Source: Alphaproteobacteria bacterium
Lineage (GTDB): Bacteria; Pseudomonadota; Alphaproteobacteria; Micropepsales; Micropepsaceae
DNA length: 5,145 nucleotides
Assembly (NCBI GenBank): GCA_947455695.1
Contig: CANGRN010000147.1
Location: 1 to 5,145, forward strand
Reading direction: 5' to 3'
The notes beneath the pieces were generated by a model, which saw only the letters and a list, made by a program, of their open reading frames with translations, did not search any database and was not told the DNA's origin. The position numbers and the translations under genes were made by a program. Below are positions 1-5,145 of the stretch, piece after piece. The number at the start of each line of letters is the position of its first letter. Position 1 is the stretch's first letter.

Positions 1-509
1 GCCATCAGCTTGTCGATTGCCGCAGAGAGCGTGCCGTGGCCCAGCAATCCTTCCGTACGGGCCACCAGGATCACGTCCTGGCCGCAAGCATCGATCGCGC
101 CGCGCGCGGCGGCGATGCGCGCGACCGACAGCGGCAGATCATGCAGTCCCATCCCGCCCGGCTTGCTGTCCTCGATGGAAAGGCCGGCCACGCCGGTCCC
201 GATGGCCAGCCTCACATTGGCGGCGACGTCTTCGGGTTCGACCGCGAAGCCATTTTCGAAATCGGCATTGACCGGCAAATCCACCGCGGCGCACAGCGAC
301 GTCAGATGCGCCAGCACTGCATCGCGCGTGACGCCATAATCGGGCCGGCCGGTGGTCCAGGCGTGACCTGAGATGGTCGAGGCGAGGGCCGCAAAGCCCA
401 TATGCTGGAACAGCCGGGCGCTGCCGATGTCCCAGGGGTTGGGCAGGACAAAGCAGCCTTGGGCATGCAGCGCCCGGAATGTGGCGCGTTTGGCCGCTGT
501 GTCGGTCAT
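1..509 (-). CDS. PEP mutase / isocitrate lyase superfamily protein, partial (C-terminus beyond left edge)
   Basis: The gene reads leftward from an ATG at 509-507 and is still open at base 1, so 169 residues of a family usually about 250-290 aa are visible. The start is preceded by GGGAGG with a 5-nt spacer, a strong ribosome binding site. The visible part matches the first strands of the PEP mutase/isocitrate lyase TIM barrel. It has LPNPWDIGSARL (22-33), STISGHAWTTGRPDYG (44-59), PVNADFENGF (79-88), a metal-site-like loop in which D83 would match the second Asp of the family's DxD and N81 replaces the first, GLSIEDS (109-115, Glu113 a likely Mg2+ site residue) and ILVARTEG (147-154). The KKCGH cysteine loop of true isocitrate lyase is not seen, so that activity is unlikely. 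Family members cleave or form C-C or C-P bonds in small 2-oxo or dicarboxylic acids. The actual substrate cannot be read here. It is divergent from the polyphosphate kinase gene, with 92 bp between the starts. The family is confident, the reaction unknown. Confidence 0.88.
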   Translation of the reverse strand, partial: MTDTAAKRATFRALHAQGCFVLPNPWDIGSARLFQHMGFAALASTISGHAWTTGRPDYGVTRDAVLAHLTSLCAAVDLPVNADFENGFAVEPEDVAANVRLAIGTGVAGLSIEDSKPGGMGLHDLPLSVARIAAARGAIDACGQDVILVARTEGLLGHGTLSAAIDKLM

Positions 510-601
510 GTCTGCCTCCCTGCTTGCCTCCAGTGTAGACCCAAAGCAGGCCGCCGCCTTACTGTCAGGAACGCGAAGCTGCCATGCGCCAGAGGAACTT
601 T

Positions 602-1465
602 ATGAAAATCCACCCCCACGATTTTCGCGCCGGCAAGAAGGTCCGTCTGGACAAGACGTCGACCCGGATCAAGCCGCTCTACAAGTCGAAGGATGACTAT
701 CAGCAGGCGCTGTGCGCGCAGGTCGCCAGGCTGGATGAACTGCAGCAGCTTCTCTATGCTAGCAACAAGCATGCCCTGCTGGTGATTTTCCAGGCGATGG
801 ACGCAGCCGGCAAGGACGGGGTGATCCGCCATGTCATGTCGGGCAACAATCCGCAGGGCTGCCAGGTTTTCAGCTTCAAGCATCCCAGCGCCGGCGAGCT
901 GGCGCATGACTATTTGTGGCGCACCACCCGCGATCTGCCCGAGCGGGGCCGGATCGGCATCTTCAACCGCTCCTATTACGAGGAAGTGCTGATCGCCCGC
1001 GTACATCCTGAAATCCTCAAGGCCGAGAACCTGCCCCATGTGGGAAAGGATGTGTGGGAGGAGCGCTTCCGGTCCATCAACGGCCTGGAACGCCATCTGC
1101 ATGCCAATGGTACGCGGGTGATAAAATTCTTCCTGCACATGTCCAAGGAAGAACAGCGCCAGCGCTTCCTGGCCCGCATCGACACGCCGGACAAGAACTG
1201 GAAGTTCAGCGCCGGCGACGTCGAGGAGCGCAAATACTGGAAGGACTATATGCACGCCTATGAACAGGCCCTGTCCGCCACCAGCAACAAGCATTGCCCC
1301 TGGTATGTCGTGCCCGCCGACGACAAGGAAAATGCCCGCCTGATCGTAGCCCAGATCATCGTCAAAACGCTGGAAGGGTTGAAGATGTCCTATCCCCCGA
1401 CCAGCGCGGCGCGGCGGCGCGAGCTGAAGGCCATCCGCGCCAGGCTTGTGCGACAGGCGCGTTGA
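602..1465 (+). CDS. ppk2: PPK2-family polyphosphate kinase (polyphosphate:nucleotide phosphotransferase, probably class III)
   Basis: This 287-aa cytoplasmic enzyme should transfer phosphate from inorganic polyphosphate to nucleotides (AMP and/or ADP to ADP/ATP). The ATG at 602 is chosen because AGAGGA lies 5 nt upstream. The in-frame ATG at 584 adds six residues and has only AGGA 13 nt away. The P-loop kinase fold is clear: Walker [10 protein letters not shown] (65-73), the motif DYLWR (103-107), the Walker B region [13 protein letters not shown] (118-130), [17 protein letters not shown] (173-189), the lid segment [22 protein letters not shown] (192-213) and [15 protein letters not shown] near the C-terminus. 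Length and motifs resemble, from memory, the Meiothermus ruber class III enzyme. Glu127 falls where that enzyme has an acidic residue linked to AMP use and class I enzymes have Asn, so class III is the likeliest call. Exact nucleotide preference is inference. The lectin-like gene starts 61 bp downstream on the same strand. Confidence 0.95.
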   Translation: MKIHPHDFRAGKKVRLDKTSTRIKPLYKSKDDYQQALCAQVARLDELQQLLYASNKHALLVIFQAMDAAGKDGVIRHVMSGNNPQGCQVFSFKHPSAGELAHDYLWRTTRDLPERGRIGIFNRSYYEEVLIARVHPEILKAENLPHVGKDVWEERFRSINGLERHLHANGTRVIKFFLHMSKEEQRQRFLARIDTPDKNWKFSAGDVEERKYWKDYMHAYEQALSATSNKHCPWYVVPADDKENARLIVAQIIVKTLEGLKMSYPPTSAARRRELKAIRARLVRQAR

Positions 1466-1490
1466 GCAGGGGAGCAAATCACCCTAAGGT

Positions 1491-1517
1491 CCCGGCACGG
1501 AGAGACGCCCTGCCGGG
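1491..1517 (+). repeat. Inverted repeat (7-bp stem) just upstream of the lectin-like gene
   Basis: CCCGGCA (1491-1497) and TGCCGGG (1511-1517) are perfect inverted copies around a 13-nt spacer. No T-run follows on the plus strand, so it is not a standard intrinsic terminator for ppk2. It ends 9 nt before the ATG at 1527, in the space where a ribosome binding site would be, so it could reduce translation of the next gene or partly end ppk2 transcription. A chance origin in GC-rich DNA is also possible. Confidence 0.4.
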
Positions 1518-1526
1518 CCAAAAACA

Positions 1527-2123
1527 ATGAAAAACCCGAAAATCGTGATTGTGGCCGCCGTTCTGGCGGGGATTTGTGCCGCCTGGGCAGCCTGGCAGTT
1601 CTTGTTGTCACCGTCAGCGACCAGAAGTTCCGCGATCATCGCCGCGTCTCCCCGGCATGCCTATCAGTTCATCGCCGCGCCCAATATCACCTGGGACCAG
1701 GCGCGCAGGGATGCGGCCAAGCTGTCCTGGCAAGGCCATGCCGGATATCTGGCCACCATCGATGATGCCGGCGAATACCAGTTCATCGTGGATCGCCTCT
1801 TCCCGCATGCCTATCCCGATGTGACCTATCTGGGCGGGCGCCAGACCGCGCCGGGGGAGTGGCGCTGGGTCACCGGTCCGCGCGGCGCGGCGGACGGTGG
1901 CAAGGGCACCTTGTTCTGGCGCGGCGACGAACAGGGCACAGTGCAGGGCGGGCGTTATGCCAACTGGATGTCGACCGCCTTCCAGCATGGCGGCAAGTGG
2001 GACGTCAGCAAAGTGTGCTGCGTCACAATCTTCTCTTACGGCGTGCCGCAATTCTCCGCCTCACTGGGCGACGGCAACGACGATGAGCATGTCGCCGGCT
2101 ATGTGGTGGAGTTCGGTGGCTGA
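1527..2123 (+). CDS. Membrane-anchored or secreted protein with a C-type-lectin-like domain
   Basis: This encodes 198 aa. Residues 4-27 form a hydrophobic segment after a short Lys-containing N-terminus, either an uncleaved anchor or a signal peptide, so the rest should lie in the periplasm or outside the cell. Residues about 44-197 follow the C-type-lectin fold pattern: ITWDQARRDAAKL (54-66), GYLATIDDAGEYQFI (73-87), YLGGRQ (101-106, the WIGL position), GEWRWVTG (110-117), YANW (144-147) and the closing strand GYVVEFG (191-197). The canonical disulfide cysteines are missing. The only cysteines after the anchor are the adjacent pair C164-C165. Neither the EPN/QPD nor the WND calcium/sugar motif is present, so ligand binding is uncertain. 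An in-frame TAA at 1485 and no earlier start codon support the ATG at 1527, but no good ribosome binding site precedes it. The last 25 bp overlap the M81 gene on the other strand. The fold is fairly confident, the function unknown. Confidence 0.82.
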   Translation: MKNPKIVIVAAVLAGICAAWAAWQFLLSPSATRSSAIIAASPRHAYQFIAAPNITWDQARRDAAKLSWQGHAGYLATIDDAGEYQFIVDRLFPHAYPDVTYLGGRQTAPGEWRWVTGPRGAADGGKGTLFWRGDEQGTVQGGRYANWMSTAFQHGGKWDVSKVCCVTIFSYGVPQFSASLGDGNDDEHVAGYVVEFGG

Positions 2124-3598
2124 CCGGTAAAGGCCGGCCCCAGGGGGCGCAGCCGCATGCCTTTTGCCAGATGCTGCCAGGGAAAATCGGCGGGATCGGC
2201 CAGCAGGGGGCCCGGCGCCTTGGCCACCAGCACCGCCTCGGCAATGGGCTGGAAGTCGGCGCGGAAATGCACCGAGCTTTTGTTGACCAGGATTTTCATC
2301 CGCTCCGGCTCAACCCCGGCCATGCGATAGAGATTGCGGTCCAGCATCTGGTCCTTGTGGCTGCTGACCACCACCTGCACCCCGCCCAGCGACAGGCGCG
2401 CCGTCGGTCCCACATCGGTCTGCTTGCCGTGCATCATGGGGCCGCCATAGATGCAGCGCCCGTCGCTGAGTTGTTCGACGCGGAAGGTGGCGGACAGCGG
2501 CGCATCGCCGCCCGATTGTCCGCCCAGCGCGATGGTGATGTCGCCGCCCGCCCCCGCCTGGTGCGCGGCAGCGGCGGCATCCGGATCGACCATCAGGCCC
2601 AGCGCCGCGCCCTCTGCGCCGCATTCCACCAGCGCCCGCAGCATGCCTGTGGTGTTGGAATCCCCGCCGCCGCCCGGATTGTCCTGGGTATCGGCGATCA
2701 CCACCGGGCGCGATGCGGTGGCGGCGATGCGCATGGCCTGGCGTACCGCGTCCTGGGGCGCCAATAGCGGCACCACCCAAGCGCCTTCGCGCGCCACAAT
2801 CCCGCCGGCCAGCGCGTCTATCGCGCCCGTGATCTTGGCGGCATCCGCGCCATAGCCCCAGACCACGCCGCCGCATTCGGAAAAATCCGCCGCCGGGAAT
2901 CCGGGTGCGAAGGACATGTGCAGATTGTCCATCTGCTCGGCGCCCGCCAGCGCGTGATAAACACCGCGCGCCGGCTCCACCAGGGTGCACATGCCGTTGA
3001 TGGGAATCAGGAAGGGCAGGCGCCGCGCGGCCTGGGCCAGTTTTTCCCCGCGCTGCATCAGGATGTTCAGTAGGCCCGCGGCGCGTTCGCCCGCTTCCGC
3101 CATGTCTTCATGCGGATAGGTGCGATAGGCAACCAGCGCATCGGCGGTCTGCAGCATTTTGGCTGTGACATTGGCGTGCAGGTCCAGGCTGGCGACGATG
3201 GGAATGCGCGGACCCACCACGGCGCGCAGCGCCGCCAGCAACCGGCCTTCGCCGTCATCGTCGTGGCGGCACACCATGGCGCCGTGCAGGTCCAGATAGA
3301 TCGCGTCGAAATCCCGGTCGCGTGCGGCGGCGATGATCGGACCGGCGATACGCTCGAAAGCGTCTTCCTCGACATGCGCCGCCGGCGTGGCGCCGGCCCA
3401 CAGCACCGGGATCAGCTCATGGCCGAGCATGGCGCGGATGAAACCGCCGATGGGAATGTTGACATCGCGCATCGCCAGCACGTCGGCGCCGTGCGCCATG
3501 GCGGGAAATGCGCCGCCCCGCACGAAATCGTCATAGCGTGTGGGGGTGGGCGCGAAGGTGTTGGTTTCGTGCTGAAAGCCCGCAATCAGGATGCGCAT
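2099..3598 (-). CDS. M81 family metallopeptidase (MlrC / microcystinase C-like)
   Basis: This 499-aa protein has the usual length of the M81/MlrC family, named from the Sphingomonas enzyme that finishes degradation of linearised microcystin. Most homologues have unknown substrates and sit in genomes with no microcystin pathway, so the gene is not named mlrC here. The N-terminal half (DUF1485-type) carries HETNTF (10-15), YLDLHGAMV (101-109), SLDLHANVT (137-145) and YRTYPHEDM (158-166), whose Asp/His/Glu residues are the likely zinc site. The C-terminal half (MlrC C-terminal domain) has DTQDNPGGGGDSNTTGM (303-319), a GGPMMHGKQTDVGPTARL segment and VNKSSVHFRADF near residue 440. There is no signal peptide, so it is probably cytoplasmic. 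The ATG at 3598 is fixed by an in-frame TAG at 3610-3608, although the ribosome binding site is weak. No mlrA, mlrB or mlrD neighbour is visible. The family is very confident, the substrate unknown. Confidence 0.93.
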   Translation of the reverse strand: MRILIAGFQHETNTFAPTPTRYDDFVRGGAFPAMAHGADVLAMRDVNIPIGGFIRAMLGHELIPVLWAGATPAAHVEEDAFERIAGPIIAAARDRDFDAIYLDLHGAMVCRHDDDGEGRLLAALRAVVGPRIPIVASLDLHANVTAKMLQTADALVAYRTYPHEDMAEAGERAAGLLNILMQRGEKLAQAARRLPFLIPINGMCTLVEPARGVYHALAGAEQMDNLHMSFAPGFPAADFSECGGVVWGYGADAAKITGAIDALAGGIVAREGAWVVPLLAPQDAVRQAMRIAATASRPVVIADTQDNPGGGGDSNTTGMLRALVECGAEGAALGLMVDPDAAAAAHQAGAGGDITIALGGQSGGDAPLSATFRVEQLSDGRCIYGGPMMHGKQTDVGPTARLSLGGVQVVVSSHKDQMLDRNLYRMAGVEPERMKILVNKSSVHFRADFQPIAEAVLVAKAPGPLLADPADFPWQHLAKGMRLRPLGPAFTGQPPNSTT

Positions 3599-3606
3599 GC
3601 CGCAAA

Positions 3607-3633
3607 GCTAGCATGCTGGCCTTGCCAGGCAAG
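3607..3633. promoter_or_regulatory. Two adjacent small palindromes upstream of the M81 gene (possible operator)
   Basis: Positions 3621-3633 read CTTGCC-A-GGCAAG, a perfect 6-bp inverted repeat with a 1-nt centre. Directly beside it, 3607-3620 is a 14-bp near-palindrome (12 of 14 positions symmetric) with AGCATGCT at its core. They lie 9-35 nt upstream of the M81 start, where a repressor could bind. I recognise no specific regulator, and no clear -35/-10 pair was found, so this is a low-confidence suggestion. Confidence 0.3.
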
Positions 3634-3651
3634 CCTGACCCGCCCGGTGAT

Positions 3652-3679
3652 CCCCGCCGCCGGAGGTCCGGCGGCGGGG
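3652..3679 (-). terminator. Strong GC hairpin after the PRC-barrel gene, no U-tract (putative terminator)
   Basis: A 13-base arm at 3652-3664 is perfectly complementary to 3667-3679, giving at least 12 G/C-rich pairs closed by a 4-nt loop. It begins 8 nt beyond the PRC-barrel stop codon in the direction of transcription. The bases after it on the minus strand are not T-rich, so it is not a textbook intrinsic terminator. It may still stop or pause transcription, protect the 3' end of the mRNA, or limit read-through into the M81 gene that starts 54 nt further on. Confidence 0.6.
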
Positions 3680-3687
3680 CTGTCACA

Positions 3688-4062
3688 TCAATTCCAGTCG
3701 CGATCGACCTTGTAGAAGGAATAGCTTTCATCCCGGATGGATGTGCCGATGCTGCCGTCATGCTTGGTCAGATCCTTGAGGTCATAGGCCGGGGCATTCT
3801 CCAGCCGGTCCTTGTCCAGGGGCACGACATAGCCGCCCTTGTCCTCGTCGAAATCCAGCAGGGCCCACGGCACGGGATAGTATTTCTCGCCGATGCCCAA
3901 CAGGCCGCCAAAGCCCAGGGCGGCGAACATGATCTGGTTGGACTGCTTGTCCAGCACCACGTCTTCGACGGTGCCGATCTTGTCGCCATTGTCGCTATAG
4001 ACCGGCGTGCCTTTGACCTTGGATGCCAGAATGGCGCTGGTGTGACCGTTGATGGTCGTCAT
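3688..4062 (-). CDS. PRC-barrel domain protein
   Basis: This encodes 124 aa. The ATG at 4062 is chosen because GAGGA lies 4 nt upstream and the protein then begins MTTINGHTSAILASKVKG, as is usual for small alphaproteobacterial PRC-barrel proteins. The frame is open upstream to an ATG at 4215, but that extension is basic, low in family character and would cover the promoter region. The PRC-barrel spans about residues 13-85: KGTPVYSDNGDKIGTVEDVVLDK (17-39), AALGFGGLLGIGEKYYPVPW (47-66) and GGYVVPLDKDRLENAPAY (76-93). The tail (94-124) is polar and ends YKVDRDWN. There is no signal peptide or membrane segment. Family members occur in RNA-processing proteins, photosynthetic reaction centres and many small stress-associated proteins. 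The precise role here is not known. It is divergent from the hemerythrin gene and has an EcfG-like promoter candidate, which suggests stress control. Confidence 0.92.
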   Translation of the reverse strand: MTTINGHTSAILASKVKGTPVYSDNGDKIGTVEDVVLDKQSNQIMFAALGFGGLLGIGEKYYPVPWALLDFDEDKGGYVVPLDKDRLENAPAYDLKDLTKHDGSIGTSIRDESYSFYKVDRDWN

Positions 4063-4092
4063 GGGTTCCTCATTGTGTTGGTGTTCGGTGGT

Positions 4093-4118
4093 AACGCCTG
4101 CTTCCCGCATCTTGTTGC
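4093..4118 (-). promoter_or_regulatory. Candidate EcfG-type (general stress sigma) promoter for the PRC-barrel gene
   Basis: Reading the minus strand, GCAAC (4118-4114) is followed by 17 nt and then CGTT (4096-4093). The alphaproteobacterial EcfG consensus is GGAAC-N16/17-CGTT, so the -35 has one mismatch and the -10 matches fully. The -10 ends about 30 nt before the ATG at 4062, which leaves a short leader containing the ribosome binding site. Short motifs like this arise by chance, so confidence is modest. The mirror-image site for the neighbouring gene raises it slightly. Confidence 0.4.
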
Positions 4119-4186
4119 CGGAACTTGCGAAATTCTCTTCGCGCCCACCCTTGCACGCTGTCGCACCATAATTTCGGAAGGGGCGT

Positions 4187-4211
4187 GAAACCGGGTTCCC
4201 GCATGCACGTT
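4187..4211 (+). promoter_or_regulatory. Candidate EcfG-type (general stress sigma) promoter for the hemerythrin gene
   Basis: GAAAC (4187-4191), a 16-nt spacer, then CGTT (4208-4211) gives one mismatch in the -35 and a perfect -10 against GGAAC-N16/17-CGTT. The -10 lies about 31 nt before the ATG at 4243, almost the same distance as in the candidate for the divergent PRC-barrel gene. The CGTT sits inside a 15-bp palindrome (4202-4216). No convincing sigma-70-type -35/-10 pair was seen in this interval. CATAAT at 4167-4172 lacks a properly spaced -35. Confidence 0.4.
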
Positions 4212-4216
4212 GCATG
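4202..4216. repeat. Palindrome CATGCA-cgt-TGCATG over the candidate -10
   Basis: The 6-bp arms 4202-4207 and 4211-4216 are perfect inverted copies around a 3-nt centre. The site overlaps the CGTT -10 candidate of the hemerythrin gene and ends 26 nt before its ATG, so a dimeric regulator bound there could block or modulate transcription. The regulator is unknown, and part of the symmetry comes from the self-complementary GCATGC sequence. Confidence 0.35.
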
Positions 4217-4242
4217 ACAGGATTTCACAAGGGATTATCGCC

Positions 4243-4758
4243 ATGACCGTCAGAACCACGCTTGAACAGGCCGCCAAATCCGTTATGGGCGCGCTGACCC
4301 CCGGCGAAAGCCAGCCCGATATCCTGGACACGCTGCAGGCCGAGCATGACGAAGTGCAGGAGCTGCTTGGCAAGCTGGTGGACAGCGACAGCGCCCGCGA
4401 ACAGAAGCAGCTGGTGGAAAAGATCAAGCGCGCTCTGGTGCCCCACACCAAGGCCGAGGAAAAGGTGGTCTACGACGCGGTGCTGGCGCTGCGCGGCAAG
4501 GAGGCCAAGATCGACGGCAATGAGGGCTATATCGAGCATGGCCTGGCGGACGCCACCCTCAAGAAGCTGGACAAGCTCACCGCCAACACGCCGGAATTCA
4601 AGGCCGCCGCCAAGGTGCTGAAGGAACTGATCAGCCACCATGTCGAGGAAGAGGAACGCAACATCTGGGCGCAGGTGAAGGAGAATTTCTCCGACAAGCA
4701 GCGCGAAGAGATGCACCGCGAATTCCTGGCGGCCAAGAAGAAGGTGAAAGTCGCCTAG
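4243..4758 (+). CDS. Hemerythrin HHE cation-binding domain protein
   Basis: This 171-aa soluble, highly charged, alpha-helical protein fits the hemerythrin/HHE family, which holds a non-haem di-iron centre in a four-helix bundle. The expected ligands are in order: H35 (QAEHDEV), H68 and E72 (PHTKAEEKVVY), H99 (GYIEHGLAD), then H132/H133 with E136/E137 (SHHVEEEERNIW). Where the ligand pair is doubled, the exact residue cannot be chosen from sequence alone. Residues 1-25 are a family-variable leader and 150-171 a Lys-rich tail. The ATG at 4243 is preceded by AAGGGA with an 8-nt spacer. A TTG at 4210 would add 11 residues and lies inside the promoter candidate, so it is rejected. Roles known for relatives include oxygen or NO sensing, iron handling and protection from oxidative damage. 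Which applies here is not visible. The gene is divergent from the PRC-barrel gene, and its stop codon directly abuts that of the next gene. Confidence 0.93.
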   Translation: MTVRTTLEQAAKSVMGALTPGESQPDILDTLQAEHDEVQELLGKLVDSDSAREQKQLVEKIKRALVPHTKAEEKVVYDAVLALRGKEAKIDGNEGYIEHGLADATLKKLDKLTANTPEFKAAAKVLKELISHHVEEEERNIWAQVKENFSDKQREEMHREFLAAKKKVKVA

Positions 4759-5145
4759 CTACTTCACGAAATCCGCGACAATGGAAACCGGCGCGCCGCC
4801 GGCCCGCCGGTCGTGCGGCGCGGCGCGCTGCACGAACATCTCGTCTTCCGGGACCGGTTCGCACAGGTAGCTGTGGTCGTCCAGGAAGGCCTGGTAGAAA
4901 TGGATCTGCGCCTTGCGCAGCTCCGATTTCAATATCAGGTGCGTGACCAGCTCATAGCGCGGAAACCACAGATGGGCGTTGCCATCCTCGCTGAAGCGTA
5001 TCCTTGCATCGCCGGTATTTTCGTCCAGATAGCTGCTGGCGCCCATCAGCAGATCGCCGATCACCCGTCCACGCGCGTCGTAAAGCGAGCGGCGCTTTAG
5101 CGGCGGACTGCGATAGTCCGGCACGCTGAGCCGGAAGATGCCGCC
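4759..5145 (-). CDS. Unrecognised protein, partial (N-terminus beyond right edge)
   Basis: The frame is open from the right edge (about 128 residues visible) to a TAG at 4761-4759. A GTG at 5124 could be a start, but the frame continues upstream of it as GGIFRLS with no good ribosome binding site, so the true start is probably outside the window. I do not recognise the family. What can be seen is a soluble mixed alpha/beta protein with no membrane segment: YDARGRVIGDLLMG (about 15-28 counted from the GTG), a charged stretch YLDENTGDARIRFSEDGNAHLWFPRYELVTHLI, an amphipathic segment LRKAQIHFYQAFLDDHSYLCEPVPEDEMFV and an Arg/Gly-rich tail ending VSIVADFVK. Third-position G/C bias like that of its neighbours supports real coding. 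It converges with the hemerythrin gene with zero bases between the two stop codons. Confidence 0.65.
   Translation of the reverse strand, partial: GGIFRLSVPDYRSPPLKRRSLYDARGRVIGDLLMGASSYLDENTGDARIRFSEDGNAHLWFPRYELVTHLILKSELRKAQIHFYQAFLDDHSYLCEPVPEDEMFVQRAAPHDRRAGGAPVSIVADFVK

Noticed and set aside
568..572. GGAAC upstream of ppk2 as an EcfG -35
   Set aside because: No CGTT follows at the right spacing, and the -10 would fall on the ribosome binding site.
506..1477. Minus-strand open frame of 323 codons opposite the polyphosphate kinase gene
   Set aside because: It mirrors the ppk2 codons in GC-rich DNA, has no recognisable domain, and ppk2 on the other strand is unmistakable.
2171..2767. 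Plus-strand open frame of 198 codons inside the M81 gene
   Set aside because: It is antisense to a clear M81 metallopeptidase, with a His/Arg-rich sequence typical of shadow frames.
3110..4188. Two long plus-strand open frames (3110-3715 and 3508-4188) opposite the M81 and PRC-barrel genes
   Set aside because: They are shadow translations of well-supported minus-strand genes, with no family features of their own.
4195..4199. Perfect GGAAC on the minus strand as a -35 for the PRC-barrel gene
   Set aside because: No CGTT-like -10 occurs 16-17 nt downstream, and it would be over 100 nt from the start codon.
4063..4215. N-terminal extension of the PRC-barrel protein to an ATG at 4215
   Set aside because: The ATG at 4062 has a good ribosome binding site and a typical family N-terminus. 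The extension is unlike PRC-barrel proteins and covers the promoter region.
4790..4842. GC-rich inverted repeats near the end of the right-edge gene
   Set aside because: They are imperfect, lie inside coding sequence for an Arg/Gly/Ala-rich tail, and are explained by codon bias.

Overview
This 5.1 kb window is GC-rich, densely coded chromosomal DNA. Codon use, the style of the PRC-barrel and PPK2 proteins, and two near-matches to the EcfG-type stress promoter (GGAAC-N16/17-CGTT) suggest an alphaproteobacterium. That assignment is inference, because no rRNA or other taxonomic marker is present. I see no mobile element, CRISPR array, tRNA or rRNA, and no stretch over 300 bases without a gene.

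Layout from left to right. (1) On the minus strand and cut by the left edge is the N-terminal part of a phosphoenolpyruvate mutase/isocitrate lyase superfamily enzyme. (2) Divergent from it, on the plus strand, is a complete PPK2-family polyphosphate kinase that looks like class III. (3) Next on the plus strand is a small membrane-anchored or secreted protein with a degenerate C-type-lectin-like domain. (4) Its 3' end overlaps by 25 bp, tail to tail, the 3' end of a minus-strand M81 (MlrC/microcystinase C-like) metallopeptidase gene. (5) Upstream of that gene, also on the minus strand, is a PRC-barrel protein gene. A very strong GC-rich hairpin without a U-tract separates the two. (6) Divergent from the PRC-barrel gene, on the plus strand, is a hemerythrin HHE protein. 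The 180 bp between them holds one EcfG-like promoter candidate facing each gene and a 15-bp palindrome over the candidate -10 on the hemerythrin side. (7) The hemerythrin stop codon directly abuts the stop codon of an unrecognised minus-strand gene that runs off the right edge.

Functionally this is a mixed housekeeping and stress neighbourhood rather than one pathway. Polyphosphate-driven nucleotide phosphorylation, a PRC-barrel protein and a di-iron hemerythrin-like protein all fit a stress or stationary-phase theme, and the paired EcfG-like sites are the best hint of shared control. I do not see a convincing undescribed multi-gene system. The items most worth checking are the divergent PRC/hemerythrin promoter region, the lectin-like protein with a vicinal cysteine pair, and the unrecognised gene at the right edge.
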